Shown: positions 1 to 6,342, numbered from the stretch's first letter. The stretch is DNA of 14,001 nt from DAOQAU01 sp964640325 (GCA_964640325.1 CAZXID010000039.1:1-14001), one strand, 5' to 3'. Translations and numbers: made by a program. Notes: generated from the letters alone by a model not told the origin.

Positions 1-56
1 GACTCCTTTGGTAATAATTGTACCAAATGTGTCAACAATGTCTCAGGGTTTTTCAT
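1..56 (-). CDS. possible start of a minus-strand gene running off the left edge
   Basis: Reading leftward from an ATG at 56, the frame stays open for 18 codons to the window edge (MKNPETLLTHLVQLLPKE). An AAAAAAGG SD-like site lies at 63-70, six bases before the ATG. An extended -10 (TGTTATACT, minus strand) lies at 114-122, which would give a leader of about 50 bases. The hairpin at 144-188 would separate this unit from the upstream gene. The fragment is too short to recognise. A competing reading exists: a plus-strand frame is open from base 1 to a TAA at 58-60. A 7-bp inverted repeat (7-13 with 21-27) lies inside the segment. I prefer the minus start because it has an SD and a promoter, but confidence is low. 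Confidence 0.35.
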   Translation of the reverse strand, partial: MKNPETLLTHLVQLLPKE

Positions 57-143
57 GTAAAACCTTTTTTCATCTCTTCTTCATTTTTTTACGTAAAAAT
101 TCAGCTACTATATAGTATAACATAAAATATATTAAAAAAGTAC

Positions 144-188
144 ACGCAAAAATGCTCGGTGACGTTAGATTACCGAGCATTTTTGCGT
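144..188 (-). terminator. strong hairpin terminator after the 197-943 gene
   Basis: A perfect 17-bp stem (144-160 with 172-188) has an 11-base loop. The core is ATGCTCGGT/ACCGAGCAT flanked by A5/T5, so a U-run is available on either strand. It starts 9 bases beyond the stop codon of the minus-strand gene at 197. It can probably act in both directions. Confidence 0.8.
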
Positions 189-196
189 TTTTTATA

Positions 197-943
197 TTAA
201 TTAGGAATACATGTGTCACAACCTAAAATTATAAAAATTTGCTCTCCGGGTTTTGCTTTATACTGTAAGCCTTTTGTAACTAATGCGGTTATAAGACCTA
301 TTCCGCAGCCTGCAGGGATGCCTGCTGCAAGTCCGACTCCTAATCTTGTCGGAGAAGGAATAAATCCGAACCCTATACCTGCGCCTGTGCCTATAATTCC
401 GCCTGTCAGAGTGTAAAGAACTATTCTGCCGGTTGTCATCCAAGGTCCTTCTTTTAGGGTACCGTCTTTGGTGAAAGGTCTTGCGCAAAGTGAAACTGTT
501 CTTCCGTCTGGTAAAATAAGGTATTTAAAATTCATACTGACTCTTGCGTTTTTGTTAAACCATTTTGGTTGTTGAATTCCCGCAACTTCTGCAACAATCT
601 TTGTACAGGCGGGGATTATTAATTTTCCTTCACAAGAATAGATGTTTTCAGGGATAACAAAATCAACCCTGTCGCCGGGGCAGGCTTTTTTTGAGGAAAA
701 TCTGCAAACGTATTCAATTCCTAAAACGTTATTTTGGCAGATTATTTTTCTGTAATTTGTTATTTTTACTGTGTTTACAGGTGCTTTTTTGTTTATATTT
801 AAGTGTTCTGTAGCTATTATTTGTTCAATGGGGCAAGAATTGCAGCCACATTGATTGTTAACTTGAATACTATCCGCAAATGCAGGTAATATATTCCAGC
901 TTAATAACGATAGTGCCATAAAAACCGATAAGAGTTTTCTCAT
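197..943 (-). CDS. secreted Cys-rich protein with glycine-zipper segment, function unknown
   Basis: I do not recognise the family. The start is taken at the ATG at 943 (248 aa) because an AGAGGTG SD lies just upstream; an in-frame ATG at 973 lacks this support. Residues 1-23 form a signal peptide ending in AFA, so the protein is exported. The mature part has 12 cysteines, including a CGCNSC cluster near residue 32 and a C-terminal CDTC. The middle section (about 90-152) alternates beta-like hydrophobics with an IPAC turn and a PDG turn, the style of small beta-sandwich envelope proteins. Residues 181-217 are Gly-rich with spaced glycines (GGIIGTGAGIG), like a glycine zipper that packs in a membrane, followed by a last beta-like strand. 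Even cysteine number suggests disulfides outside the cytoplasm. It is monocistronic, with its own promoter and terminator, divergent from pyk. An envelope or outer-membrane role is an inference. Confidence 0.8.
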   Translation of the reverse strand: MRKLLSVFMALSLLSWNILPAFADSIQVNNQCGCNSCPIEQIIATEHLNINKKAPVNTVKITNYRKIICQNNVLGIEYVCRFSSKKACPGDRVDFVIPENIYSCEGKLIIPACTKIVAEVAGIQQPKWFNKNARVSMNFKYLILPDGRTVSLCARPFTKDGTLKEGPWMTTGRIVLYTLTGGIIGTGAGIGFGFIPSPTRLGVGLAAGIPAGCGIGLITALVTKGLQYKAKPGEQIFIILGCDTCIPN

Positions 944-987
944 TTTATTCACCTCTTCTTTTTGTAAAAACAATTAATTTTGCCCAT

Positions 988-1016
988 ATTATAAACTATA
1001 CTTTCAAGTTTGTAAA
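988..1016 (-). promoter_or_regulatory. promoter of the 197-943 gene
   Basis: On the minus strand TTTACA (1011-1016), a 17-base spacer and a perfect TATAAT (988-993). Predicted start near 981 gives a leader of about 38 bases containing the SD. Confidence 0.75.
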
Positions 1017-1039
1017 GTGTCTTGAAAGACATTTTTGTC

Positions 1040-1068
1040 TTGTTATCAGTTAATTTTTCAGATAAGAT
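1040..1068 (+). promoter_or_regulatory. candidate pyk promoter with overlapping inverted repeat
   Basis: TTGTTA (1040-1045), a 17-base spacer and TAAGAT (1063-1068), each 4/6 to consensus. Predicted +1 near 1075 leaves a 16-base leader with the AGAGGG SD (1078-1083). A 6-bp inverted repeat, AAGACA/TGTCTT (1026-1031, 1036-1041), touches the -35 and could be an operator; this is speculative. Confidence 0.45.
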
Positions 1069-1090
1069 ATTTTTAAAAGAGGGTTTTGGT

Positions 1091-2515
1091 ATGAAAAATT
1101 TTATAAACACAAAAATAATAGCTACACTCGGGCCTAGTTCGGGTACAAAGGAAAAAATAAAAGAGCTTGTTGAAGCCGGTGTTACCATGTTTCGCTTAAA
1201 TTCTTCCCATGGAGATCAAGCTCAGCATTTAAGAAATTTAGGTTATATAAGAGAGGTTGAAAAAGATTTAAATCAACTTATTCCCGTTTTGCTTGACCTG
1301 CAAGGCCCCAAAATAAGAGTGGGAAGTTTTGAAGAGCCTATTGAGATTAAAGAGGGTGAAACGGTTAAATTTTGCCATCAGGAAAATTATGAAAACGGGA
1401 TTGTTCCCGTTGATTATGAAGGAATAGCGCAGGATGTGAAAATCGGTGAAAAAATTCTTATGGATGACGGCAAACTCATTTTGCAGGTAAGTGAGATTAA
1501 TAATAATATTGTAAGCGCAAAAGTTATTTGCGGAGGGCTTTTAAAGCAAAGAAAGGGTATAAATATACCGGGCTCGACAGGAAGCATCAAAGTTCTGACT
1601 GACAGGGATATTGAGTATGTGAAATTTGCCATAGAAAACGAAATAGATTATATCGGACTTTCTTTTGTAAGAAATGCCCGCGATATAAATACTCTTAAAG
1701 AGGTTATTCAAAAATTTAACGGTAAAATTAAAATTATTTCCAAGATAGAAAAACCGCAAGCACTTAAAAATATAGATGAAATCATAGAAAAATCATCGGG
1801 AATTATTGTTGCAAGAGGTGATTTAGGTATAGAAATTTCTCTTGAAAAAGTTCCTATTGTTCAAAAAGAACTTATAAACAAAGCAAACGCCCAGAAAAAA
1901 TCGGTAATTGTTGCAACACAAATGCTCGATTCAATGATAGAAAACCCGCTTCCTACGCGCGCGGAGGTTTCTGATGTTGCCAACGCAATTATTGACGGAA
2001 CAGACGGGATAATGCTCTCCGGCGAGACTGCAGCAGGAAAATTTCCCGTAGAATCAGTTAAAATGATGGCGTCTATAGCTCAAAATGTTGAAGGCAGCAA
2101 AATTATGTTGCATAATCATTACTCTGAAGATTTAATAAAAATTTCAAATGGTGATGCGACAGCAATTTGTATGGCTGTAATAGATATGGTCAAAAAAATT
2201 GAAATAAAAGCGATTGTGGCATTTACTGCAAGCGGGTACACTCCAAAATTGCTTTCAAAGGCAAAACCGAGTGTTCCGATTTTGGCGGTTTGTCCCGGTT
2301 TTAAAAACAGCAGAAGAATGAAGATTTTTAGTGGCGTATTTCCTGTTGAAACAGATTTTGACGGGGTTATGGATGTAAAAGTTTTTGATTCTTTAAATAA
2401 AATTCTTATTGAAAAATTCGGGCTGGAAAAAGGCGATAAAATAATTTTTACCGGCGCAATTCCTGATTTAATGGTGGGTAAAACCAATTTTATAAAATTG
2501 CATGAAATAGGCTGA
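1091..2515 (+). CDS. pyk: pyruvate kinase
   Basis: Catalyses phosphoenolpyruvate + ADP to pyruvate + ATP, the last step of glycolysis, in the cytosol. The start at ATG 1091 has an AGAGGG SD seven bases upstream (474 aa, the usual length); a longer frame from a TTG at 1022 would extend across the promoter. The A domain opens with TKIIATLGPSSG. The active-site signature KIISKIEKPQAL carries the catalytic Lys218 and metal ligand Glu220. ARGDLG (241-246) and TQMLDSM (276-282) follow, and the B domain lies roughly between 75 and 170. The C-terminal regulatory domain (about 350-474) is present, with SGYTPKLLSKAKPSVPILAV. At 69-78 the sequence DLQGPKIRVG has Leu, Gln, Lys and Val where potassium-dependent enzymes have Thr, Lys, Glu and Thr, the known pattern of the potassium-independent branch. 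The gene appears monocistronic. Confidence 0.97.
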   Translation: MKNFINTKIIATLGPSSGTKEKIKELVEAGVTMFRLNSSHGDQAQHLRNLGYIREVEKDLNQLIPVLLDLQGPKIRVGSFEEPIEIKEGETVKFCHQENYENGIVPVDYEGIAQDVKIGEKILMDDGKLILQVSEINNNIVSAKVICGGLLKQRKGINIPGSTGSIKVLTDRDIEYVKFAIENEIDYIGLSFVRNARDINTLKEVIQKFNGKIKIISKIEKPQALKNIDEIIEKSSGIIVARGDLGIEISLEKVPIVQKELINKANAQKKSVIVATQMLDSMIENPLPTRAEVSDVANAIIDGTDGIMLSGETAAGKFPVESVKMMASIAQNVEGSKIMLHNHYSEDLIKISNGDATAICMAVIDMVKKIEIKAIVAFTASGYTPKLLSKAKPSVPILAVCPGFKNSRRMKIFSGVFPVETDFDGVMDVKVFDSLNKILIEKFGLEKGDKIIFTGAIPDLMVGKTNFIKLHEIG

Positions 2516-2546
2516 ATAGCTGAAAGGGTTAATAGGTGAATAGTTT
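2516..2546 (+). repeat. stop-rich degenerate heptamer array directly after pyk
   Basis: Immediately after the pyk TGA the sequence reads as degenerate units of the type TGAATAG / CTGAAAG / GTTAATAG / GTGAATAG, placing stop codons in several frames. It resembles the segments that follow the stops of the genes ending at 4819 and 11381. No clear terminator is seen between 2516 and 2591. Confidence 0.5.
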
Positions 2547-2567
2547 TACCTGTTTTCTTGCCTTCTT

Positions 2568-2591
2568 CTATTTACTATTTACTATTTACTT
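2568..2591 (-). repeat. TAAATAG tandem heptamers directly after the permease stop
   Basis: Read on the minus strand, the TAG stop of the permease gene is followed by AAG and then three copies of TAAATAG. Because the unit is seven bases, TAA and TAG occur in all three frames. Confidence 0.6.
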
Positions 2592-3434
2592 CTACCCTTT
2601 GACTGCCCCTTCGTTCTCGCCTGAAATAAAGTATTTTTGCATAGCTAAAAAGAAAATCACAATAGGAATAGTTGCAAGAATGGAACCTGCTGCTATAAAT
2701 CGCCAATTTGAACTGAACATTCCCTGCAAATTATTAACTCCGACAGGAAGCGTGTACATTGATTCTTTTGTAAGAACAATGCTTGGCCAGAGGAATTCAC
2801 CCCAAGAGCCGATAAAAGTGAATATGGCAAGAACAGCAAGCGAAGGTTTTACCATAGGTAAAAGCACCTTGAAAAACACCTGAAAAACATTGCAGCCGTC
2901 AACTATTGCAGCTTCTTCCATTTCTTTGGGGATAGTCAAAAATGCCTGCCTCATTAAGAAAATCCCGAAAGCACTTACCGCAAATGGCATAACTAAGCCC
3001 AAATATCCCATAAAATTATTCACGCTGTCAACCATATTCAGTTTCAAAGTAATTAGATAAACAGGAAGCATAATTGCCTGAAACGGTACCATAATAGTTG
3101 CAAGCACCGCAAAGAAAGCGGTTTTTTTGCCCTTGAATTCCATTCTTGCAAGTGGATAGGCGGCAAGTGCAGATAAGATAAGGTTTAAAAAAACCGTTGC
3201 GCCTGCAACTATAAGACTGTTCACAAAATAAGCGATAAAATCAACCCGCTTCCACACTCCCACATAGTTTTGAAAAGTAAAATCCTGCGGAATTATCTGA
3301 GGCGGGTATGCAAAAATGTTTTCGGCATTGCCTTTTAAAGATGTGGAAATCAGCCATATGAAAGGAAATATCGACAACAGCGATACGAAAATTAAAATTG
3401 TATGTATTGATATTTTTTCTAAAAATCTTTTCAT
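2592..3434 (-). CDS. ABC transporter permease, MalG/UgpE type (carbohydrate uptake)
   Basis: Inner-membrane subunit of a binding-protein-dependent sugar or glycerol-phosphate importer. It is 280 aa, the usual length, with six predicted membrane helices (about 10-30, 72-95, 106-130, 142-162, 198-220, 245-268). The cytoplasmic EAA loop at about 173-198 (EEAAIVDGCNVFQVFFKVLL) docks on the ATPase. The C terminus GAVKG is typical of MalG-like partners. The ATG at 3434 overlaps the TGA of the HepT gene as ATGA, and I see no SD of its own, so translation is probably coupled to hepT. Its natural partner, the MalF-like permease, lies upstream at 4819-5688, separated by the toxin-antitoxin pair and a plus-strand gene. 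No ATPase or solute-binding protein is in the window, so the substrate cannot be named. Confidence 0.92.
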   Translation of the reverse strand: MKRFLEKISIHTILIFVSLLSIFPFIWLISTSLKGNAENIFAYPPQIIPQDFTFQNYVGVWKRVDFIAYFVNSLIVAGATVFLNLILSALAAYPLARMEFKGKKTAFFAVLATIMVPFQAIMLPVYLITLKLNMVDSVNNFMGYLGLVMPFAVSAFGIFLMRQAFLTIPKEMEEAAIVDGCNVFQVFFKVLLPMVKPSLAVLAIFTFIGSWGEFLWPSIVLTKESMYTLPVGVNNLQGMFSSNWRFIAAGSILATIPIVIFFLAMQKYFISGENEGAVKG

Positions 3435-3766
3435 TTTAATATTTTTTCTAAAAGCGGCAAAAGATTTTTTAAATCTTCTTTTGCACTGTCAAAAACTATC
3501 ATCAAGTTTACGGCATCATAATCGTGTATAATTTTATTTCTCATCCCAATCATATATGACCAAGGGATATTGTCATATTTTTTTTGGATTGTTTTAGGGA
3601 TTCTGTTTGCGGCTTCACCGATTATTTCAAATTTTCTTGTAACGGCACTTACTGTTTTATCGTCTTTTGAAAATTCTTCAAAAGACATTTTGCCTATAAA
3701 TTTATTAATTGATTTAATCGCTTCAATTATGTTGTATATGAAATCCGAATAATCTCTTTTAGACAT
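3431..3766 (-). CDS. hepT: HepT-like ribonuclease toxin (HEPN, DUF86)
   Basis: All-helical HEPN protein of 111 aa, the normal length. The RNase motif R-x4-H-x-Y is complete: Arg76, His81 and Tyr83 in RNKIIHDY. In characterised HepT/MntA pairs the toxin cleaves RNA and is silenced when MntA attaches AMP units to the tyrosine of this motif; that is family knowledge. The start at 3766 has a GAGG SD six bases upstream inside the end of the mntA gene, and the two genes overlap by 8 bases. At its other end its TGA overlaps the permease ATG by four bases. The active residues are intact, so it is likely functional or only recently inactive. Placement inside a transporter gene cluster is unusual. Confidence 0.9.
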   Translation of the reverse strand: MSKRDYSDFIYNIIEAIKSINKFIGKMSFEEFSKDDKTVSAVTRKFEIIGEAANRIPKTIQKKYDNIPWSYMIGMRNKIIHDYDAVNLMIVFDSAKEDLKNLLPLLEKILK

Positions 3767-4052
3767 AATTTACCTCAGACAGAATTTTTTTCCCGATGTT
3801 TCTTTTAAGATATTTTTTGAATGCGATGTCAACTTTTACTCCAAGAATATTGGTTAAAAATTTTTCTAAATCAATCAACTTGAAAAAAGTCAGACCGCTT
3901 TTATGGTCAATCAAAATATCGATATCGCTGTTTTTGGTTTGTTCCCCGCGTAAATACGAACCAAATAAACCTATTTCAGTAATATTGTAGTCTTTTTCTA
4001 AATCAGGTTTGATTTCTTTTAATATTTTTATAATTTCATTTTTGTCTTTCAT
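3759..4052 (-). CDS. mntA: MntA-like minimal nucleotidyltransferase antitoxin
   Basis: A 97-aa minimal nucleotidyltransferase with the GS-x10-D-x-D motif (Gly31, Ser32, Asp43, Asp45, in GSYLRGEQTKNSDIDI) and a later VDIA strand giving the third acidic residue. Family members AMPylate the partner HepT on its active-site tyrosine and so neutralise it. It is the first gene of the pair, overlapping hepT by 8 bases. The start at 4052 has no SD. The -10 box is at 4061-4066, so the predicted mRNA begins about two bases before the ATG, suggesting a leaderless transcript. Downstream the unit reads through hepT into the MalG-like permease. Confidence 0.92.
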   Translation of the reverse strand: MKDKNEIIKILKEIKPDLEKDYNITEIGLFGSYLRGEQTKNSDIDILIDHKSGLTFFKLIDLEKFLTNILGVKVDIAFKKYLKRNIGKKILSEVNYV

Positions 4053-4060
4053 AATTAGTG

Positions 4061-4090
4061 ATTATAACATAGCACTACAACAATCAGCAA
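4061..4090 (-). promoter_or_regulatory. extended -10 promoter of mntA-hepT, with flanking inverted repeat
   Basis: On the minus strand TGTTATAAT (extended -10, hexamer at 4061-4066) and a weak -35 TTGCTG (4085-4090) at 18 bases. Predicted +1 is near 4054, two bases from the ATG. A 5-bp inverted repeat TAGTG/CACTA (4056-4060, 4073-4077) encloses the -10 and could be an autoregulatory operator (inference). Confidence 0.55.
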
Positions 4091-4141
4091 CTGTTAATTT
4101 TTGTAAATATGAGTTTTAAGCTGATCAAACGCAGGCGTGGC

Positions 4142-4175
4142 ATAGGATAGGATAGGATAGGATAGGATAGGATAG
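4142..4175. repeat. pentanucleotide tandem repeat (GATAG)n
   Basis: Six perfect GATAG units follow a partial ATAG, 34 bases without a mismatch. The tract ends five bases before a candidate -35 (4180-4185) and 68 bases before the start codon at 4244, where length changes could alter expression. Confidence 0.9.
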
Positions 4176-4179
4176 AAAT

Positions 4180-4209
4180 TTTTCAGGCAATTTTTTTTCT
4201 TTAGATAAT
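4180..4209 (+). promoter_or_regulatory. candidate promoter of the 4244 gene
   Basis: TTTTCA (4180-4185), an 18-base T-rich spacer and GATAAT (4204-4209). It sits directly after the pentamer tract and gives a leader of about 28 bases with the AGGAG SD (4234-4238). Confidence 0.45.
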
Positions 4210-4243
4210 TTAAAAAATTTGTAAATAATTAAAAGGAGAAAAA

Positions 4244-4699
4244 ATGGCTACGATTTCAGGCATTACTAAAATATTTGGATTAAAAAGCAGAACTTTCAGC
4301 GGACCTAAGGTGACTGAAACTCCGATTAATATGTTGAAAGAATTATATTTTCATATTGCTTATGATATATCTTTTAATCGTTTTAATACATTTCATCCCG
4401 AGTTTAAAGGACACGCAAGACTGCCGCTTTTGGGCGACCTTTCAAATAGACTTTCTAATGTTTTAAAACAACATTTACACTCTGAAGATAGTGTTGTTAA
4501 GATTATCAAAGGTCTTGTTGATGAAGCAAAAAATGAAGCAAGTACTGCTTCAAGAGCAGATAAAAGTTTTGGGTTAATAAGTTCAGAAAGTAAATTTTTA
4601 AAAGTTTGTGTTGAACAGTTTGGAAGTGATTTTTGCGAAAAAGAACAAGGCAGGATAATGCTTCAAGCGATGCAAAAAGATTCTCAGCAATTAAAATAA
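4244..4699 (+). CDS. unrecognised 151-aa soluble protein
   Basis: I do not recognise this protein. It has a clear start (ATG 4244, AGGAG SD five bases upstream) and no signal peptide or membrane helix. Composition is mixed and mostly helical, with a basic N-terminal stretch (about 8-22), an aromatic and His-rich central part (HIAYDISFNRFNTFHPEF, about 37-54) and two cysteines near the C terminus (VCVEQFGSDFC). It stands alone on the plus strand between minus-strand transporter and toxin-antitoxin genes, and is preceded by the GATAG repeat. Both the position and the repeat suggest an accessory, possibly variably expressed, gene that arrived with the insertion dividing the permease genes. That is inference from context only. 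Confidence 0.7.
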   Translation: MATISGITKIFGLKSRTFSGPKVTETPINMLKELYFHIAYDISFNRFNTFHPEFKGHARLPLLGDLSNRLSNVLKQHLHSEDSVVKIIKGLVDEAKNEASTASRADKSFGLISSESKFLKVCVEQFGSDFCEKEQGRIMLQAMQKDSQQLK

Positions 4700-4727
4700 A
4701 ACAAAACATATAAATTTTATCTGTAGC

Positions 4728-4818
4728 ATGTAGGTCAGGCAATGCCTGACTTTACATTTGTCAAGCAGTGCTTGACCTATAATTAATTTATAAACTATTC
4801 GACTTTTTAACTTTTCAA
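4728..4818 (-). repeat. composite repeat: stop-rich segment plus double hairpin (copy 1)
   Basis: Directly after the stop of the MalF-like gene (minus strand) comes a TTGAAAAGTTAAAAAG... segment ending GAATAGTTTATAA, then a 49-base hairpin unit (4731-4779). In that unit each 20-base arm is itself a palindrome (GTCAGGCA-A-TGCCTGAC and GTCAAGCA-G-TGCTTGAC). The arms also pair with each other across a 9-base loop (TTTACATTT). A second, more decayed copy lies at 11277-11380. The hairpin sits between convergent genes and may also serve as a terminator. Confidence 0.8.
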
Positions 4819-5688
4819 CTAAATTTGGTACTTATTTTTCTCAAAAAACATGATGTTTACAAGTGAAAATGCCATTACGATTATCAAAAGTACAACCGCC
4901 ATAGCAGAAGCGTAGCCCAAATCCAAATTTTCAAACGCTCTTTCGTAAATATAATAAACAATAGTCTTGCTTGAATTAAGAGGCCCGCCTTTTGTCATCA
5001 CATAAATTTCTGCAAAAACTTTCATCGCAGAAATAGCACTTATTGTTGAAACAAGGGCAAGCGTTGGCATTATATGCGGGATTGTGACCGTAAGATGTTT
5101 CCTGAGAAACCCCGCACCGTCAATGTCGCAGGCTTCATAAAGTTCTTTGGGAACACTCATAAGTGCCGCCAGATAAATCATCATGTAATATCCTATTCCC
5201 TTCCAAATGGTTACAATAATAACAGAAATCAGCGAAAATCTTGTGTCGGTAAGCCAGCCTATCGCTTCAAACCCCATTTTTTGCATTGCAAAATTCAAAA
5301 TCCCCTGCTCGGCATAAAGCCATTTAAAAGCAATGGCTGCGACTACAATAGATACAATTACAGGGAGGTAAATGAGAATTTTATATAATGTAATACCTTT
5401 AATTTTTTGATTTATAAGAATTGCCAAAAATAAAGGGATAGTGGCAAGAATCGGAACCGCGATAAAAAGATATAAAAAAGTGTTAATTAAAACTTTGTAA
5501 AAAACAGGCGATTGCATAAGTTTAAAATAATTCTGAAGCCCAATCCAGTCAGGGTGGTAAATACTTGAAGAATAATCTTTAAAGCTCAGTATGATTGTTT
5601 GAACAAAAGGGATGAAAAAAAATACCAGCAAAATTATTCCGGCAGGCAGCAAAAACAAGTATGGAACATATTTTTTATAATAATTCAT
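4819..5688 (-). CDS. ABC transporter permease, MalF/UgpA type (carbohydrate uptake)
   Basis: Inner-membrane permease of 289 aa, six predicted helices, normal for the UgpA branch. The EAA loop lies at about 184-209 (YEACDIDGAGFLRKHLTVTI), preceded by the usual LMSVPKEL. The early part (LPAGIILLVFFFIPFVQTIILSFKDY split over residues 14-39) is the standard first helix of the family. It would pair with the MalG-like permease at 2592-3434 to form the channel of a sugar importer. These two genes are normally adjacent, but here about 1.4 kb of other genes lies between them. No ATPase or binding protein is nearby. The ATG at 5688 has no SD and lies one base beyond the predicted transcription start, so it may be translated from a leaderless mRNA. 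Confidence 0.92.
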   Translation of the reverse strand: MNYYKKYVPYLFLLPAGIILLVFFFIPFVQTIILSFKDYSSSIYHPDWIGLQNYFKLMQSPVFYKVLINTFLYLFIAVPILATIPLFLAILINQKIKGITLYKILIYLPVIVSIVVAAIAFKWLYAEQGILNFAMQKMGFEAIGWLTDTRFSLISVIIVTIWKGIGYYMMIYLAALMSVPKELYEACDIDGAGFLRKHLTVTIPHIMPTLALVSTISAISAMKVFAEIYVMTKGGPLNSSKTIVYYIYERAFENLDLGYASAMAVVLLIIVMAFSLVNIMFFEKNKYQI

Positions 5689-5695
5689 CAGGTCA

Positions 5696-5724
5696 ATTAT
5701 GACATTTTTTCAAATTTTGGTCAA
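5696..5724 (-). promoter_or_regulatory. promoter of the MalF-like gene, predicted leaderless
   Basis: TTGACC (5719-5724), a 17-base spacer and CATAAT (5696-5701) on the minus strand, each 5/6 to consensus. Predicted +1 is 5689, next to the ATG at 5688. Confidence 0.7.
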
Positions 5725-5738
5725 ATATGTTTATTATT

Positions 5739-6308
5739 TTAATTTTCGATAGGAATATACGCATAGGCGTTAAAATCGACAGAGCCATATATAATTTTTA
5801 TTTTTGTGTCGTCACAGGGAATAATTTTTGCAAAATTTATTGAAGTCTCTCCAAAATCACTTTTTGTTTCGGTCGCCTCAATACTTGCAACATTCAAATC
5901 GCCCTGATAAAAATCAAGGTAAAATTTTTTCGCAGATTTTCTTCCTGATATTTGATAATGCCCTATCGGTATTTGTTCTCCTTCAATTGTAACCAAGTTT
6001 ACAGGAAGCCCTATTACAGAGTTATGTTCAAAAATGTCTTTAAACTTGTCTTGGCTTTCGGAATTTTCAATTCCTTCTTCGTGTTTGTTGATGGTTTGAC
6101 CTTTTAGTTTTTTTTTATCTTTTTTTTTGTTTCTTTTTTCTTGAACGGCCTTTAATGTTTTTTCAAATTCTTCATCGGTTATTTGTTTTTGGCCAAACCA
6201 AGCATTATCTATGCTCTGGGAGTAGTCTCCTAACCCAAGATCGTCGCAAAAAGCCGGCAAAGCTAAGGCGAAAAATAAAAATAAAAAAACAGACAAGATC
6301 TTTTTCAT
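5739..6308 (-). CDS. secreted Lys-rich protein, function unknown
   Basis: A 189-aa protein with a clear signal peptide (MKKILSVFLFLFFALALPAF, cleavage near residue 21). No true lipobox: PAFC lacks the small residues expected before the cysteine. The mature N-terminal half is charged and probably disordered or coiled (about 43-85), with a very basic stretch RNKKKDKKKLKG. The C-terminal half (about 95-187) alternates hydrophobic and charged residues in a beta-rich pattern (YQISGRKSAKKFYLDFYQGD). I do not recognise the family. The start ATG at 6308 lacks an SD and coincides with the predicted +1 of its promoter. It is divergent from the TPR gene, 97 bases away, and followed by the MalF promoter. 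Confidence 0.8.
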   Translation of the reverse strand: MKKILSVFLFLFFALALPAFCDDLGLGDYSQSIDNAWFGQKQITDEEFEKTLKAVQEKRNKKKDKKKLKGQTINKHEEGIENSESQDKFKDIFEHNSVIGLPVNLVTIEGEQIPIGHYQISGRKSAKKFYLDFYQGDLNVASIEATETKSDFGETSINFAKIIPCDDTKIKIIYGSVDFNAYAYIPIEN

Positions 6309-6314
6309 ATTGAT

Positions 6315-6342
6315 ATTTTAATATATTTTTTAAAAAAGTAAA
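6315..6342 (-). promoter_or_regulatory. promoter of the 5739-6308 gene, predicted leaderless
   Basis: TTTACT (6337-6342), 16-base spacer, TAAAAT (6315-6320), then six bases to the ATG, so +1 falls on the A of the start codon. Confidence 0.5.

Noticed and set aside
1..60. Plus-strand tail of a gene (19 codons, ending TAA at 58-60, with a CTKC motif).
   Set aside because: Too short to judge, and the minus-strand reading over the same bases has a start codon, SD and promoter. Kept as an alternative in the left-edge entry.
1022..1090. N-terminal extension of pyruvate kinase from a TTG at 1022.
   Set aside because: The extension overlaps the likely promoter and has no SD, while ATG 1091 has a good SD and gives the family's normal N terminus.
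2536..2883. Plus-strand open frame of 115 codons opposite the MalG-like permease.
   Set aside because: It is the complement of a clear permease gene with EAA loop and helices; the plus reading has no family features or SD.
4731..4779. CRISPR-like or tRNA-like element.
   Set aside because: Only a double palindrome with a second diverged copy far away; no spaced repeat array and no tRNA fold.
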